33,394 nt of DNA from a virus (IMGVR_UViG_3300030060_005433:1-33394), one strand, 5' to 3'. Shown: positions 8,407 through 14,094, counted from the stretch's first letter. The notes: generated by a model from the letters alone, not told the origin. Made by a program: numbers and translations.

Positions 8407-8564
8407 TGAAGATGAAAAAGCTCACGGCACGCCAAGAGGCGGCATTGAAACGGCACAAGGTGCATCACACTGCCAAGCATATGGCCGAAATGAGACGTTT
8501 AATGCGTGCCGGAAAAACATTCAAAGAATCGCATCGAGCGGCGATGCGTAAACATGGTAAGTGA
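8406..8564 (+). CDS. basic His/Lys-rich miniprotein
   Basis: This 52-residue protein has its ATG overlapping the previous stop (TGATG). It is a single predicted helix-rich unit with the pattern LTARQEAALKRHKVHHTAKHMAEMRRLMRAGKTFKESHRAAM. Similar K-H-x-x-H-H-T-x-K-H-M proteins recur in marine phage genomes as uncharacterised small proteins. High positive charge and spaced histidines suggest nucleic-acid or metal binding, but nothing in the sequence proves it. Confidence 0.75.
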   Translation: MKMKKLTARQEAALKRHKVHHTAKHMAEMRRLMRAGKTFKESHRAAMRKHGK

Positions 8565-8571
8565 GGTTGAC

Positions 8572-8691
8572 ATGCCTGGAATGATGAAAATGAAAAAAGT
8601 TATGCCCAAGCGCAAGCCAAGGCGTGCGGCAGCAAAGAAGAAGAAGCCGGCAATGCGTCGAGGCGGTCGCATGGGGCGCATGAGCTACTAG
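8572..8691 (+). CDS. Arg/Lys/Met-rich miniprotein
   Basis: This 39-residue protein has roughly half of its residues Lys, Arg or Met (MPGMMKMKKVMPKRKPRR, then a Lys tract and RRGGRMGRM). The start at 8572 is chosen because TGAGG precedes it by 5 nt. An in-frame ATG at 8554 would add six residues and overlap the upstream gene. Its TAG is followed immediately by the next ATG. Its composition resembles protamine-like or Arg-Gly-Gly nucleic-acid-binding peptides. Its function is unknown. Confidence 0.6.
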   Translation: MPGMMKMKKVMPKRKPRRAAAKKKKPAMRRGGRMGRMSY

Positions 8692-8910
8692 ATGCCCCGG
8701 CGTAAGTTCAAGCGCGTTCCCAAGGACAAAAAGACGGGGCTACCGTCCAAGTATGTTCGAGGGGCGCGTAGTCCGTCGAAGCAGGCTGCAGAGATTAAGC
8801 GCACTGCAGCCGCCTATCGACGTGGTGAAAAAATTGATCTGAAAAAGGTGAATGAAGCTCGTGGCAACCAAGGCAAAAAAAAGACCCGCAAAAAAACGCG
8901 GCGGCGGTAG
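8692..8910 (+). CDS. basic small protein, DUF5872-like
   Basis: This 72-residue protein begins directly after the preceding stop. The pattern RVPKDKKTGLPSKYVRGA...AEIKRTAAAYRRGE is what I recall for DUF5872-type proteins of phages and large DNA viruses, which have no known function. The C-terminus is a run of Lys/Arg (KKKTRKKTRRR). It overlaps the next basic gene by 59 nt in another frame, so both products would be made from the same segment. The family label is a memory-based match. Confidence 0.75.
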   Translation: MPRRKFKRVPKDKKTGLPSKYVRGARSPSKQAAEIKRTAAAYRRGEKIDLKKVNEARGNQGKKKTRKKTRRR

Positions 8911-9151
8911 TTCTGACGAGGCTTTCCTGCGGAAGAAGGCAGCCGAAAGCCGGTTCAGCGTCTCAACTCTTCGCAAGGTTCTGCAGCGCGGCAAGGCAGC
9001 CTTTTTGTCCAGCGGCAGTAGACCAGGCACTAACATGACGAGCTGGTCGCGAGGCCGTGTAAATAGTTTTGTCAGTGGCAAAGGCGGGGCGCGTAAGGCA
9101 GATGCGGATCTGCTAAAGGGCGGCGCGAAGAAGAAGGCAAAGAAAGCCTGA
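8852..9151 (+). CDS. basic small protein, DUF5824-like
   Basis: This 99-residue protein has a basic N-terminus and a core STLRKVLQRGKAAFLSSGSRPG...SWSRGRVNSFVSG...RKADADLL. The R-K-V-x-x-R-G-x-x-A, R-P-G, W-x-x-x-R-V-x-S-F and T/R-K-A-D-x-D-L elements fit what I recall of the DUF5824 family. The start ATG at 8852 has AAAGG upstream and lies inside the previous gene. The GTG at 8861 is an alternative. The stop lies at the edge of the first CCGTACC repeat of the att region. Confidence 0.75.
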   Translation: MKLVATKAKKRPAKKRGGGSSDEAFLRKKAAESRFSVSTLRKVLQRGKAAFLSSGSRPGTNMTSWSRGRVNSFVSGKGGARKADADLLKGGAKKKAKKA

Positions 9152-9173
9152 CCGTACCTAACCGTACCTTTTT
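9152..9173 (+). repeat. tandem CCGTACC element, left of attP
   Basis: Two CCGTACC heptamers (9152-9158 and 9162-9168) are separated by 3 nt and followed by TTTTT. The same arrangement occurs right of attP (9383-9407) and, inverted, at 18527-18548. The element starts just after the stop codon of the last basic gene, 98 nt before the tRNA-like core. By analogy with phage attachment sites these are candidate integrase arm-type sites, but binding is not shown. Confidence 0.6.
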
Positions 9174-9265
9174 CTGGCGTATGCTGGCTCACTGTGCTAC
9201 CCACGTTGATAGCAAAAACGGCGGTTTTTCACGGATTTCAACGAACTAGCTACAGGTTTAAGAGG

Positions 9266-9311
9266 CTTTGCAAGCAGGAGGTCGTCGGTTCGATCCCGTC
9301 TGGCTCCACCA
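9266..9311 (+). other. attP core: 3' fragment of a tRNA-Ala(UGC) gene
   Basis: This 46-nt segment matches the 3' half of an alphaproteobacterial tRNA-Ala. It runs from the anticodon loop CTTTGCAAG (anticodon TGC) through the anticodon-stem 3' strand GCAGG, the T-loop TTCGATC, the acceptor 3' strand TGGCTCC and an encoded ACCA. There is no 5' half upstream, so this is not a gene. It is the identity block a phage carries to regenerate the host tRNA on integration. The nearby integrase supports this. One T-stem pair would be T-T, and I cannot tell whether the host gene shares that mismatch. The region 9152-9478 otherwise holds the two repeat pairs, a terminator and a promoter candidate. Confidence 0.85.
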
Positions 9312-9341
9312 TACCCTTCCCCCTGTAATCGTTGAATAAAT

Positions 9342-9377
9342 AGCCGTCTGGGCCTGCGCCTTGGCGGCTGTTTTTTT
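9342..9377 (+). terminator. rho-independent terminator
   Basis: A 7-bp stem (AGCCGTC with GGCGGCT, one G-T pair), a 14-nt loop and seven T follow on the plus strand. It would end transcripts from the lysis and basic-protein genes before the integration module. Confidence 0.65.
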
Positions 9378-9382
9378 GGTGA

Positions 9383-9407
9383 CCGTACCGAAAACCGTAC
9401 CTTTTTT
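9383..9407 (+). repeat. tandem CCGTACC element, right of attP
   Basis: CCGTACC heptamers at 9383-9389 and 9395-9401 are separated by 5 nt and followed by TTTTTT. The layout and orientation are the same as at 9152-9173, so the two pairs bracket the attP core at similar distances (about 100 and 70 nt). It is a candidate arm-type site for the integrase or a directionality factor. Confidence 0.6.
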
Positions 9408-9418
9408 GTGTTTGATGC

Positions 9419-9447
9419 TTGTCGTTGAGCGATAAGGGCATTATATT
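9419..9447 (+). promoter_or_regulatory. candidate sigma70-like promoter for zinc-finger gene and integrase
   Basis: TTGTCG (9419-9424), a 17-nt spacer and TATATT (9442-9447) are followed about 30 nt later by the ATG at 9479, which has AGGGAG at 9465-9470. The -10 matches consensus at five of six positions and the -35 at four. It lies after the terminator, so the integration genes may have their own promoter. Confidence 0.4.
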
Positions 9448-9478
9448 TACACGGTAAGAAACACAGGGAGATCTGGAG

Positions 9479-10096
9479 ATGACTGCAATGACCTTTTTCC
9501 GTTTCGCGTCGGACACGCCTTACACCGGCAGCGCTTATTGGGACGGCGACAAGCGCTACGGTCGCGAGGAATGTTTCAAGTGCAATGGCACCGGTTACCT
9601 TGAGTATTTCGCACACAACGAAAGCGGTCGCTGCTTTCAGTGTCAGGGCGACAAGGTTCTTTCGTTCCGGCTGTACAACGAAAAGCAGGCCGCTTCCCAG
9701 CGCCGCCGGTATCACAATAAGATGAAAGTAAACGCTACTCGCGCACTGGTAAATTTTGAGGTGCAGCAGTTGCGAGACATGAAGCACTCTGTCCGTCACG
9801 GCTTGCGCCAAATCGAGCGCCTGCGTGCAGACGCTGCTAGTGACTATGTTGGGGCAATCGGTGACCGCATCGAGTTTGACGCCACGCTTGTCTTTGTCAT
9901 GGGTTTTGATGGCTACTACGGCACGACATGGATAAATGTCATGCGTGATGGCGACAACAATGTGATTGCCTACAAAGGCTCGGCTTGCCTCGGCAAGCAA
10001 GGCGATATTTTCAAAATCAAAGGCACTGTCAAAGAACACGCTCTTTACAAGGGTGCCAAGCAAACTGTCATCAACAGACCAAAGGTGGTGGCCTAA
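9479..10096 (+). CDS. DnaJ-type zinc-finger plus OB-like domain protein
   Basis: This 205-residue protein has Cys32-x2-Cys35-x-G-x-G and Cys52-x2-Cys55-x-G, the half-repeats of a DnaJ-type zinc finger, at residues 30-58. Its C-terminal half (~125-205) has the pattern IEFDATLVFV...YGTTWINVM...GNNVIAYKGS...G-x-x-F-K-I-K-G-T-V-K. This resembles a small beta-barrel (OB-like) domain I have seen in other phage and plasmid proteins, suggesting nucleic-acid binding. The helical middle is charged. It lies between attP and the integrase and is probably co-transcribed with it. A role in recombination control is possible but unproven. An ATG at 9488 is an alternative start. Confidence 0.75.
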   Translation: MTAMTFFRFASDTPYTGSAYWDGDKRYGREECFKCNGTGYLEYFAHNESGRCFQCQGDKVLSFRLYNEKQAASQRRRYHNKMKVNATRALVNFEVQQLRDMKHSVRHGLRQIERLRADAASDYVGAIGDRIEFDATLVFVMGFDGYYGTTWINVMRDGDNNVIAYKGSACLGKQGDIFKIKGTVKEHALYKGAKQTVINRPKVVA

Positions 10097-10122
10097 CGGC
10101 CCCGCCGAAAAGGGAGGTTTTG

Positions 10123-11292
10123 ATGGCTAAAACAAAGTGGCTTTTGCCGGTTCGCCAACGCAAGGACGCAGGCACCTGGTTCATCGACGCACGCAAGATT
10201 GGCCTGTCTCAAAAGTATGTGCCAGAGGGGATGCAGTTCTGGACAGAAGAAGAAGCTGGCCAGGCTGCGAATCACCTTTGGTCAGATCACAAGCGCGGCC
10301 TGGTCGTCAAAGCTGATCCGGTCACCATCGGCCAAGAAGCTGCCGATGACTTCCTAGCATTTGTCAAAGGCCGAGCTGAGGTGGGCGAGATCCAATCCAC
10401 CACTCATGCTGAAACGGCGCACAACCTAGCCATTGGTCTGGCCATCAAGATTGACGGCAAGCCCATTGCCAAGCACGACCTGGGCAAGCTCATCACTCGC
10501 GATACGTTTGAGCGTGTCCGACTTGCGATACTCCGCGCTGTGCAGACTGAAGGCAAAAGCGCATCGACCCAGCAGCACCGCGTCAAGGCACTCAAGCAGT
10601 TCCTCAATTACTGCTGGGGCAAGGGTTGGGTCACGTTGAACCCAATGGACAAGATGGAGCTGACCGGCACTAGCGCCCGGCAGAACCGTGCGCCGCGCAT
10701 CCAGACAGAAACCATTCGGTGCCTGATGCGTGACGGCTTTGTCGGTGAGACTCTGGTCAGCCGTGCGATGGTTGCGGTCGCTCTGGCTACCGGGATGCGC
10801 CAGGGTGAACTGCGCGGCTTGCAGTGGCAGGACATCGACTTTGATGCAGAGGAAGTCCGAATTGAGCGTGCGGTCAAGAAGGACGGCAAAATCGGCCCCC
10901 CCAAGACCAAGGCTGGCTACCGCACCATCGACATCGAGCCAAATGCCTTGCAGCTTGCACGCGAGTGGAGACTGCAGTCACGCCACAGTCGTCCGACAGA
11001 CTTTGTGTTCGCCACCGCTGCTGGCTTCCCTAAGCAATACAAAACACTGTCTGCACTTATGGATCGCGCATCGGATCGCGCCGGCATTGAGCGGATGCTG
11101 TGGGGCGATATGCGCCACTTCTTCGCTTCAACGCAGCTCAGCAAGCTGGGTGAAGACTGGCCTGAAGTGTCCAGGCAGATGGGGCATGAGGATGAGGCGT
11201 TTACAATGCGCCAGTACGGCCATTATGTGAAGAACGCTGAGAAGAAGGCCAAGGTGAAGAACAACATGGCTGAAGCGATCTGGGGCAAATAA
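10123..11292 (+). CDS. int: tyrosine recombinase integrase
   Basis: This 389-residue phage integrase catalyses site-specific recombination between attP and the host tRNA-Ala. The start at 10123 has a strong AGGGAGG at 10111-10117. Longer in-frame extensions would overlap the preceding gene and are unlikely. The catalytic domain (~195-380) has Arg226 (TGMRQGEL), Lys261 (PPKTKAGYR), Arg331 (GDMRHFFAS), His355 (QMGHED) and the nucleophile Tyr365 (MRQYGHYV). The first residue of the H-x-x-R box is Gly328 instead of His. The N-terminal ~90 residues would be the arm-binding domain and ~90-180 the SAM-like core-binding domain. It converges on the minus-strand operon at a shared hairpin. Confidence 0.95.
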   Translation: MAKTKWLLPVRQRKDAGTWFIDARKIGLSQKYVPEGMQFWTEEEAGQAANHLWSDHKRGLVVKADPVTIGQEAADDFLAFVKGRAEVGEIQSTTHAETAHNLAIGLAIKIDGKPIAKHDLGKLITRDTFERVRLAILRAVQTEGKSASTQQHRVKALKQFLNYCWGKGWVTLNPMDKMELTGTSARQNRAPRIQTETIRCLMRDGFVGETLVSRAMVAVALATGMRQGELRGLQWQDIDFDAEEVRIERAVKKDGKIGPPKTKAGYRTIDIEPNALQLAREWRLQSRHSRPTDFVFATAAGFPKQYKTLSALMDRASDRAGIERMLWGDMRHFFASTQLSKLGEDWPEVSRQMGHEDEAFTMRQYGHYVKNAEKKAKVKNNMAEAIWGK

Positions 11293-11295
11293 GAA

Positions 11296-11313
11296 GGGGC
11301 GCTACTGCGCCCC
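11296..11313. terminator. hairpin between convergent integrase and recombination operon
   Basis: GGGGCGC and GCGCCCC form a perfect 7-bp stem with a TACT loop, directly after the integrase stop. On the minus strand it is followed by a T-rich stretch (TTCTTATTT). It probably terminates the minus-strand operon and may slow plus-strand readthrough. The stop codon of the last minus-strand gene lies inside the hairpin. Confidence 0.6.
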
Positions 11314-11430
11314 AACTACAAGATTCAAGAATCGCTGCCACAATGTTGGCGGCGTTTTCTTTTTGCGCCAGTAAGCCTTGATGGCCTCACTCTGACGCGC
11401 ACGCTGTTCTGGCGTCCACTTCCTGCCCAT
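11302..11430 (-). CDS. miniprotein with NUMOD3-like motif
   Basis: This 42-residue protein starts at an ATG with AGGAGG 5 nt upstream. The N-terminal half, GRKWTPEQRARQSEAIKAYWRKKK, resembles the short NUMOD3-like DNA-contact motif and similar phage miniproteins. The rest (LWQRFLNLVVG) is hydrophobic. It overlaps the end of the excisionase-like gene and is the last gene of the minus-strand operon. The strong Shine-Dalgarno sequence makes translation likely. A DNA-binding role is inferred from the motif. Confidence 0.6.
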   Translation of the reverse strand: MGRKWTPEQRARQSEAIKAYWRKKKTPPTLWQRFLNLVVGAQ

Positions 11431-11611
11431 GATGTCCTCCTGCTAGTCGATTGATTTCTGCACGCGGGATGTAGAACTTTGCGCCATCCTGCACTGCCTG
11501 GATGATGCCTTGCTCGATCCAGCGCTTCACTCTGCGACGCTCATTGTCGTTGTATTGACCAAGAAGCAACACGCACGCCTCACTCAGGGGCAACAAAGCC
11601 TGCCTAGCCAT
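11387..11611 (-). CDS. excisionase-like winged HTH protein (candidate directionality factor)
   Basis: This 74-residue protein has a LPLSEACVLLLG...ERRRVKRWIEQGIIQAVQDGAKFYIPRAEINRL core. The R-V-x-x-W-I-x-x-G and the basic wing ending Y-I-P-R-x-E-I-x-x-L are typical of MerR/excisionase-type small DNA-binding proteins. Its position at the integrase-proximal end of the early leftward operon suits a recombination directionality factor that would steer Int toward excision. The start overlaps the previous stop by 8 nt. AlpA-like regulators look similar, so a purely transcriptional role is possible. Confidence 0.7.
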   Translation of the reverse strand: MARQALLPLSEACVLLLGQYNDNERRRVKRWIEQGIIQAVQDGAKFYIPRAEINRLAGGHHGQEVDARTACASE

Positions 11612-11975
11612 TCTTGGCCTGCTGATAGCTGAAGCCGCCCTGCGGCTGCTGGAAGCCTTGGGCTGGCTGCTGTGGCGCTGGCTGTTGTGCCGGGAAGCCC
11701 TGCGGCGCTGGTTGCTGTTGCGGCTGCTGCTGTTGGCTATACGGGTCAAGAACGTCATTAAACATCTTGGCCTTGGTAACGTCCTCGTAACGGTCGTTGA
11801 CCTTTTTCTGCATAGAAAAGCCAGGGCGCTGGCCAGTCGAATGGTAATGCGCCATCACGGCATCTAGTAGCGCAGGATCGGTGATGTTCAGCCAGCAGCT
11901 CATGCTAACGCGATCAGATACACTGAACCCGCTCACAAGCTGCAGCTTGCCGTTTTTGAAGTCAGGTGCCGCCAT
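11604..11975 (-). CDS. P/Q-rich tailed protein of the recombination operon
   Basis: This 123-residue protein has AGAAGGAG 7 nt before its ATG, which fixes the start. Residues 1-78 look folded (KLQLVSGFSVSDRVSMSCWLN and further). Residues ~80-118 are a low-complexity tail of Gln, Pro and Gly-Phe. A compact domain with a Gln/Pro/Gly-rich tail next to an ERF annealing protein is reminiscent of single-strand-binding proteins. The usual acidic SSB tip (DDDIPF-like) is absent and I cannot confirm an OB fold. It overlaps the ERF gene by 14 nt and the next gene by 8 nt. Confidence 0.7.
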   Translation of the reverse strand: MAAPDFKNGKLQLVSGFSVSDRVSMSCWLNITDPALLDAVMAHYHSTGQRPGFSMQKKVNDRYEDVTKAKMFNDVLDPYSQQQQPQQQPAPQGFPAQQPAPQQPAQGFQQPQGGFSYQQAKNG

Positions 11976-12603
11976 TTTGAATCTCCTTCTCTTTTTCTTG
12001 CCACACACTGTAGAGACGCTGAAAGGCGTCAGGATTTTCTTTCTGTAGCCGCGTTATTTCTGTCGCGTTGTCTTGATTCCATTGGTTTAAGGACACCAAC
12101 GTCTTTTTGCTTTTGACCTCGGCCTCTAAATCTTCAGGCGTTTTTGTGCTTACTTCTGGCACTGCGGCCATGACGCCGTCACTCGGTGCAGGCTGACTGA
12201 AATCTGGGTCATCCTTTTCGCCAGTTGATATCAGCAACAAGCCACGCAGATATTGCTTCAGCGCATAACTCTGTGCGGAGCCGCTGGTTTGCGCCCCGGT
12301 CAAAGGCAGCATGACATCCATGCCGGATGGCGCAGTGCTTTCACCCGACTCATGGTGCATGGAAATACGGTAGCTGAATTTGCCCCAGAGCTTATTGCTG
12401 CCGGCCATGAATGTGTCGGAGGCTACGCCGTCAATGTTTGGGTGTAAGCCGTGCGCCGCCAAGATCGGCCGGCACGCATCAAGAAATTTGTCGATTGAAG
12501 CAAAGCTATAGTTGCCATGAGCGTTGCGATCATCTTTGGACAGCTTTTGCACCTGGCCCATTGCACTAGCTATGGATGTGTTGATTTTGCTGTTTTCAGT
12601 CAT
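11962..12603 (-). CDS. erf: ERF-family single-strand annealing recombinase
   Basis: This 213-residue protein belongs to the ERF superfamily of phage recombinases, which anneal complementary single strands during genome circularisation and recombination. The signature parts are INTSIASAMGQVQKL, then GNYSFASIDKFLDACRPIL (~30-52), and GSAQSYALKQYLRGLLLIS followed by GEKDDPD (~118-148). The C-terminal part is charged and divergent, as is usual. The start at 12603 has TTGGAG upstream. It overlaps the upstream gene by 8 nt. The exonuclease needed to make its substrate is two genes upstream in the same operon. Confidence 0.87.
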   Translation of the reverse strand: MTENSKINTSIASAMGQVQKLSKDDRNAHGNYSFASIDKFLDACRPILAAHGLHPNIDGVASDTFMAGSNKLWGKFSYRISMHHESGESTAPSGMDVMLPLTGAQTSGSAQSYALKQYLRGLLLISTGEKDDPDFSQPAPSDGVMAAVPEVSTKTPEDLEAEVKSKKTLVSLNQWNQDNATEITRLQKENPDAFQRLYSVWQEKEKEIQNGGT

Positions 12604-12946
12604 CCAGTGTCTCCAAGAACTCACGACCGGCTGCTGTGATCTGCCAGACGACTTCTTTGCGGCCACGGTCGTTCTTTTCACGGCGTTGGCTGTCTTCGAC
12701 CAGCCTCATGCGGTCAAGCTCTGTCAGGCGAGGCTTCACGCTGTAGATCCAAGCGCCCATTTTCTGGGCCACTTGACTGCCGGTCAGCCCTGCCGGCGCG
12801 TCTCTGAGGGCTGTGAGAGCCTTCAGCCGCAGGCCGGTGACTTTCGGGGCCACAAATTCAGCAGCCTCGATCTCAGTGTCTCTGGCGTCCTTGTGGACGT
12901 TAGGGCCGGCGCGACCAGGCCATTCAAGCAAATCCTGCTGCACCAT
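12596..12946 (-). CDS. winged-helix (MarR-like) regulatory candidate
   Basis: This 116-residue protein has a C-terminal half that reads as a winged helix: LRLKALTALRDAPAGLTGSQVAQKMG, YSVKPRLTELDRMRLVED, then a basic wing and VVWQITAAGREFLETL. This is the L-x-x-L-x-x-A-x-x-L-x-x-x-G-x-L-W-x-I-T-x-x-G pattern of MarR/PadR-like DNA-binding domains. The start at 12946 follows the upstream TGA after 1 nt. A longer frame reading back through a hydrophobic stretch is rejected because another small gene occupies that DNA. It may regulate the operon or assist recombination. Confidence 0.75.
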   Translation of the reverse strand: MVQQDLLEWPGRAGPNVHKDARDTEIEAAEFVAPKVTGLRLKALTALRDAPAGLTGSQVAQKMGAWIYSVKPRLTELDRMRLVEDSQRREKNDRGRKEVVWQITAAGREFLETLDD

Positions 12947-12947
12947 C

Positions 12948-13115
12948 TCAGCCCCCCAACAACGAAAGAAGGACGACAAAGCACCAAAGGCAAAACAGGA
13001 CAAAAAGACAGCCAACCACGACGCCCATAATTCGCAGGAACTCACGCAGACGGCTGTATGGACGCAAAGGACGGCCAGCTTCATCAACGTGAAGCCAAAT
13101 AAGGTTTCTACTCAT
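12948..13115 (-). CDS. small membrane protein in the recombination operon
   Basis: This 55-residue protein has ATGA overlap with the nuclease stop and GGGGA 5 nt before the start. Its N-terminus is polar (LIWLHVDEAGRPLRPYSRLRE). Its C-terminal ~25 residues are one long hydrophobic helix (MGVVVGCLFVLFCLWCFVVLL) ending two residues before the stop. The pattern suggests a single-pass, tail-anchored inner-membrane protein. It is tightly packed between nuclease and winged-helix genes. I know no homologue. Superinfection exclusion is one possibility, but only the topology is visible. Confidence 0.65.
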   Translation of the reverse strand: MSRNLIWLHVDEAGRPLRPYSRLREFLRIMGVVVGCLFVLFCLWCFVVLLSLLGG

Positions 13116-14032
13116 CGCAATCCCCATGCTGTTTTTGCTTGTTTGAGGACTTCAGGACGGACATCCCAAGCCCAGAAATGGCCGAAATCTGGCTCGACCA
13201 GCGTCAGCAGCTCCTCAACGGAATCTGCCTTTTTAAGAAGGTTTTCACGCACCTGGCATTTCGCAGTGATCTGGTTCAGCGCGGCCTGCATACCCTCGGT
13301 GGTGAGGCGGTCGCAGTTGGCGGCGCTAAAGACGCGGTGGCCCTTGGCATTGGCGTAGACGATGAGCTGCGGCTTGCCGGTGGCAGACCAGTAGCCGGCG
13401 ACCTGGCAGACGTGCGACCAGTCTGGCTGTTGTGGCAGGCTGGCGGCAGACTTACCTGACTTGGCTTTCGCGCTAAACCGCGACCACTTGGTCTTCAACT
13501 CGACCTGGCCACTAAAGTCTGGGAACCCGCTGTAGGGCAGCTCAAGCCCTGGCAGGCGCGTCAGCACCTCGCTCTCGCCGGTGATACGGTTTAGCCCCAG
13601 CTCACGGTGCGCTGCCATCACGCCCTCAACAGCGTGCTGCGCTACATCTGCCAGCTCATCACGGTTGATTGCCGCCTTGTCAGCATCTTTGCCGTGATCC
13701 CATTCACGCGGTTGATACTCATCCATTGCAGCAATGCCGTGACGCAAGGCTTCATCAAACGTCATGTCATCGACAAGGTGCTTGTTGTTAATGTCCTGCG
13801 TGATTCGACCAGCCGCCATGTTGGCGTTGTCGTCTCTAAATATTTTTATGATCTGTCTGGCATATTCTTTGTCGCCTACCAGCTCGTCCTTAACGATCTT
13901 CCAGCAGCGGTCGAGAAGTGGGCGAACCACACATTTATCGTAAAACGTCTTGCAAAGAGGGCGGGATTCCGGGTTGGAATGATGAAAATAATGCTTTTCA
14001 GTGGCCCAAGTGGGCGCAAATGGGAAGGACAT
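13112..14032 (-). CDS. PD-(D/E)XK exonuclease, Cas4/RecB-like
   Basis: This 306-residue protein shows the nuclease motif GFPDFSGQVELKTKW, with Asp172, Glu178 and Lys180 as the D...E-x-K residues. It also has a downstream HVCQVAGYW segment like the Q-x-x-x-Y motif of RecB/Cas4-type nucleases. With the ERF protein it makes a two-component recombination system: it would resect double-strand ends to give the single strands that ERF anneals. The ATG at 14032 is chosen over the TTG at 14050. It lies directly after a strong hairpin that contains or abuts the GGGG ribosome-binding region. It is the first gene of the minus-strand operon. Confidence 0.82.
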   Translation of the reverse strand: MSFPFAPTWATEKHYFHHSNPESRPLCKTFYDKCVVRPLLDRCWKIVKDELVGDKEYARQIIKIFRDDNANMAAGRITQDINNKHLVDDMTFDEALRHGIAAMDEYQPREWDHGKDADKAAINRDELADVAQHAVEGVMAAHRELGLNRITGESEVLTRLPGLELPYSGFPDFSGQVELKTKWSRFSAKAKSGKSAASLPQQPDWSHVCQVAGYWSATGKPQLIVYANAKGHRVFSAANCDRLTTEGMQAALNQITAKCQVRENLLKKADSVEELLTLVEPDFGHFWAWDVRPEVLKQAKTAWGLR

Positions 14033-14036
14033 AGAA

Positions 14037-14069
14037 AAACCCCAAGACAATCACCTTGTCTTGAGGTTT
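14037..14069 (-). terminator. hairpin between repressor and nuclease (terminator/attenuator or 5' stem-loop)
   Basis: On the minus strand AAACC and CAAGACAA pair with TTGTCTTG and GGTTT, 13 of 14 positions, around a 5-nt loop. A run of T then leads into the nuclease start codon 5 nt later. It would terminate repressor transcripts. In messages that cross it, it would bury the GGGG ahead of the nuclease ATG. Confidence 0.6.
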
Positions 14070-14094
14070 ATCACGCCTTGTCGTAAATCGACAA
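14067..14094 (-). promoter_or_regulatory. candidate promoter of the recombination operon
   Basis: On the minus strand TTGTCG (14094-14089), a 16-nt spacer and GATAAA (14072-14067) form a plausible promoter. Its -35 lies within the operator-like palindrome at 14077-14095, so the repressor would block it. The -10 is a 4/6 match only. Confidence 0.35.

Noticed and set aside
9266-9311. A tRNA-Ala gene
   Set aside because: Only the 3' half from the anticodon loop is present and nothing upstream pairs to complete it. It fits an attachment-site fragment instead.
9985-10122. Longer integrase start inside the zinc-finger gene
   Set aside because: AGGGAGG correctly placed before ATG 10123 and the large overlap with the preceding gene argue for the shorter form.
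12947-13087. Hydrophobic N-terminal extension of the winged-helix protein
   Set aside because: The same DNA encodes the better supported 55-residue gene at 12948-13115 in another frame, with coupling to the nuclease stop and to the start at 12946.
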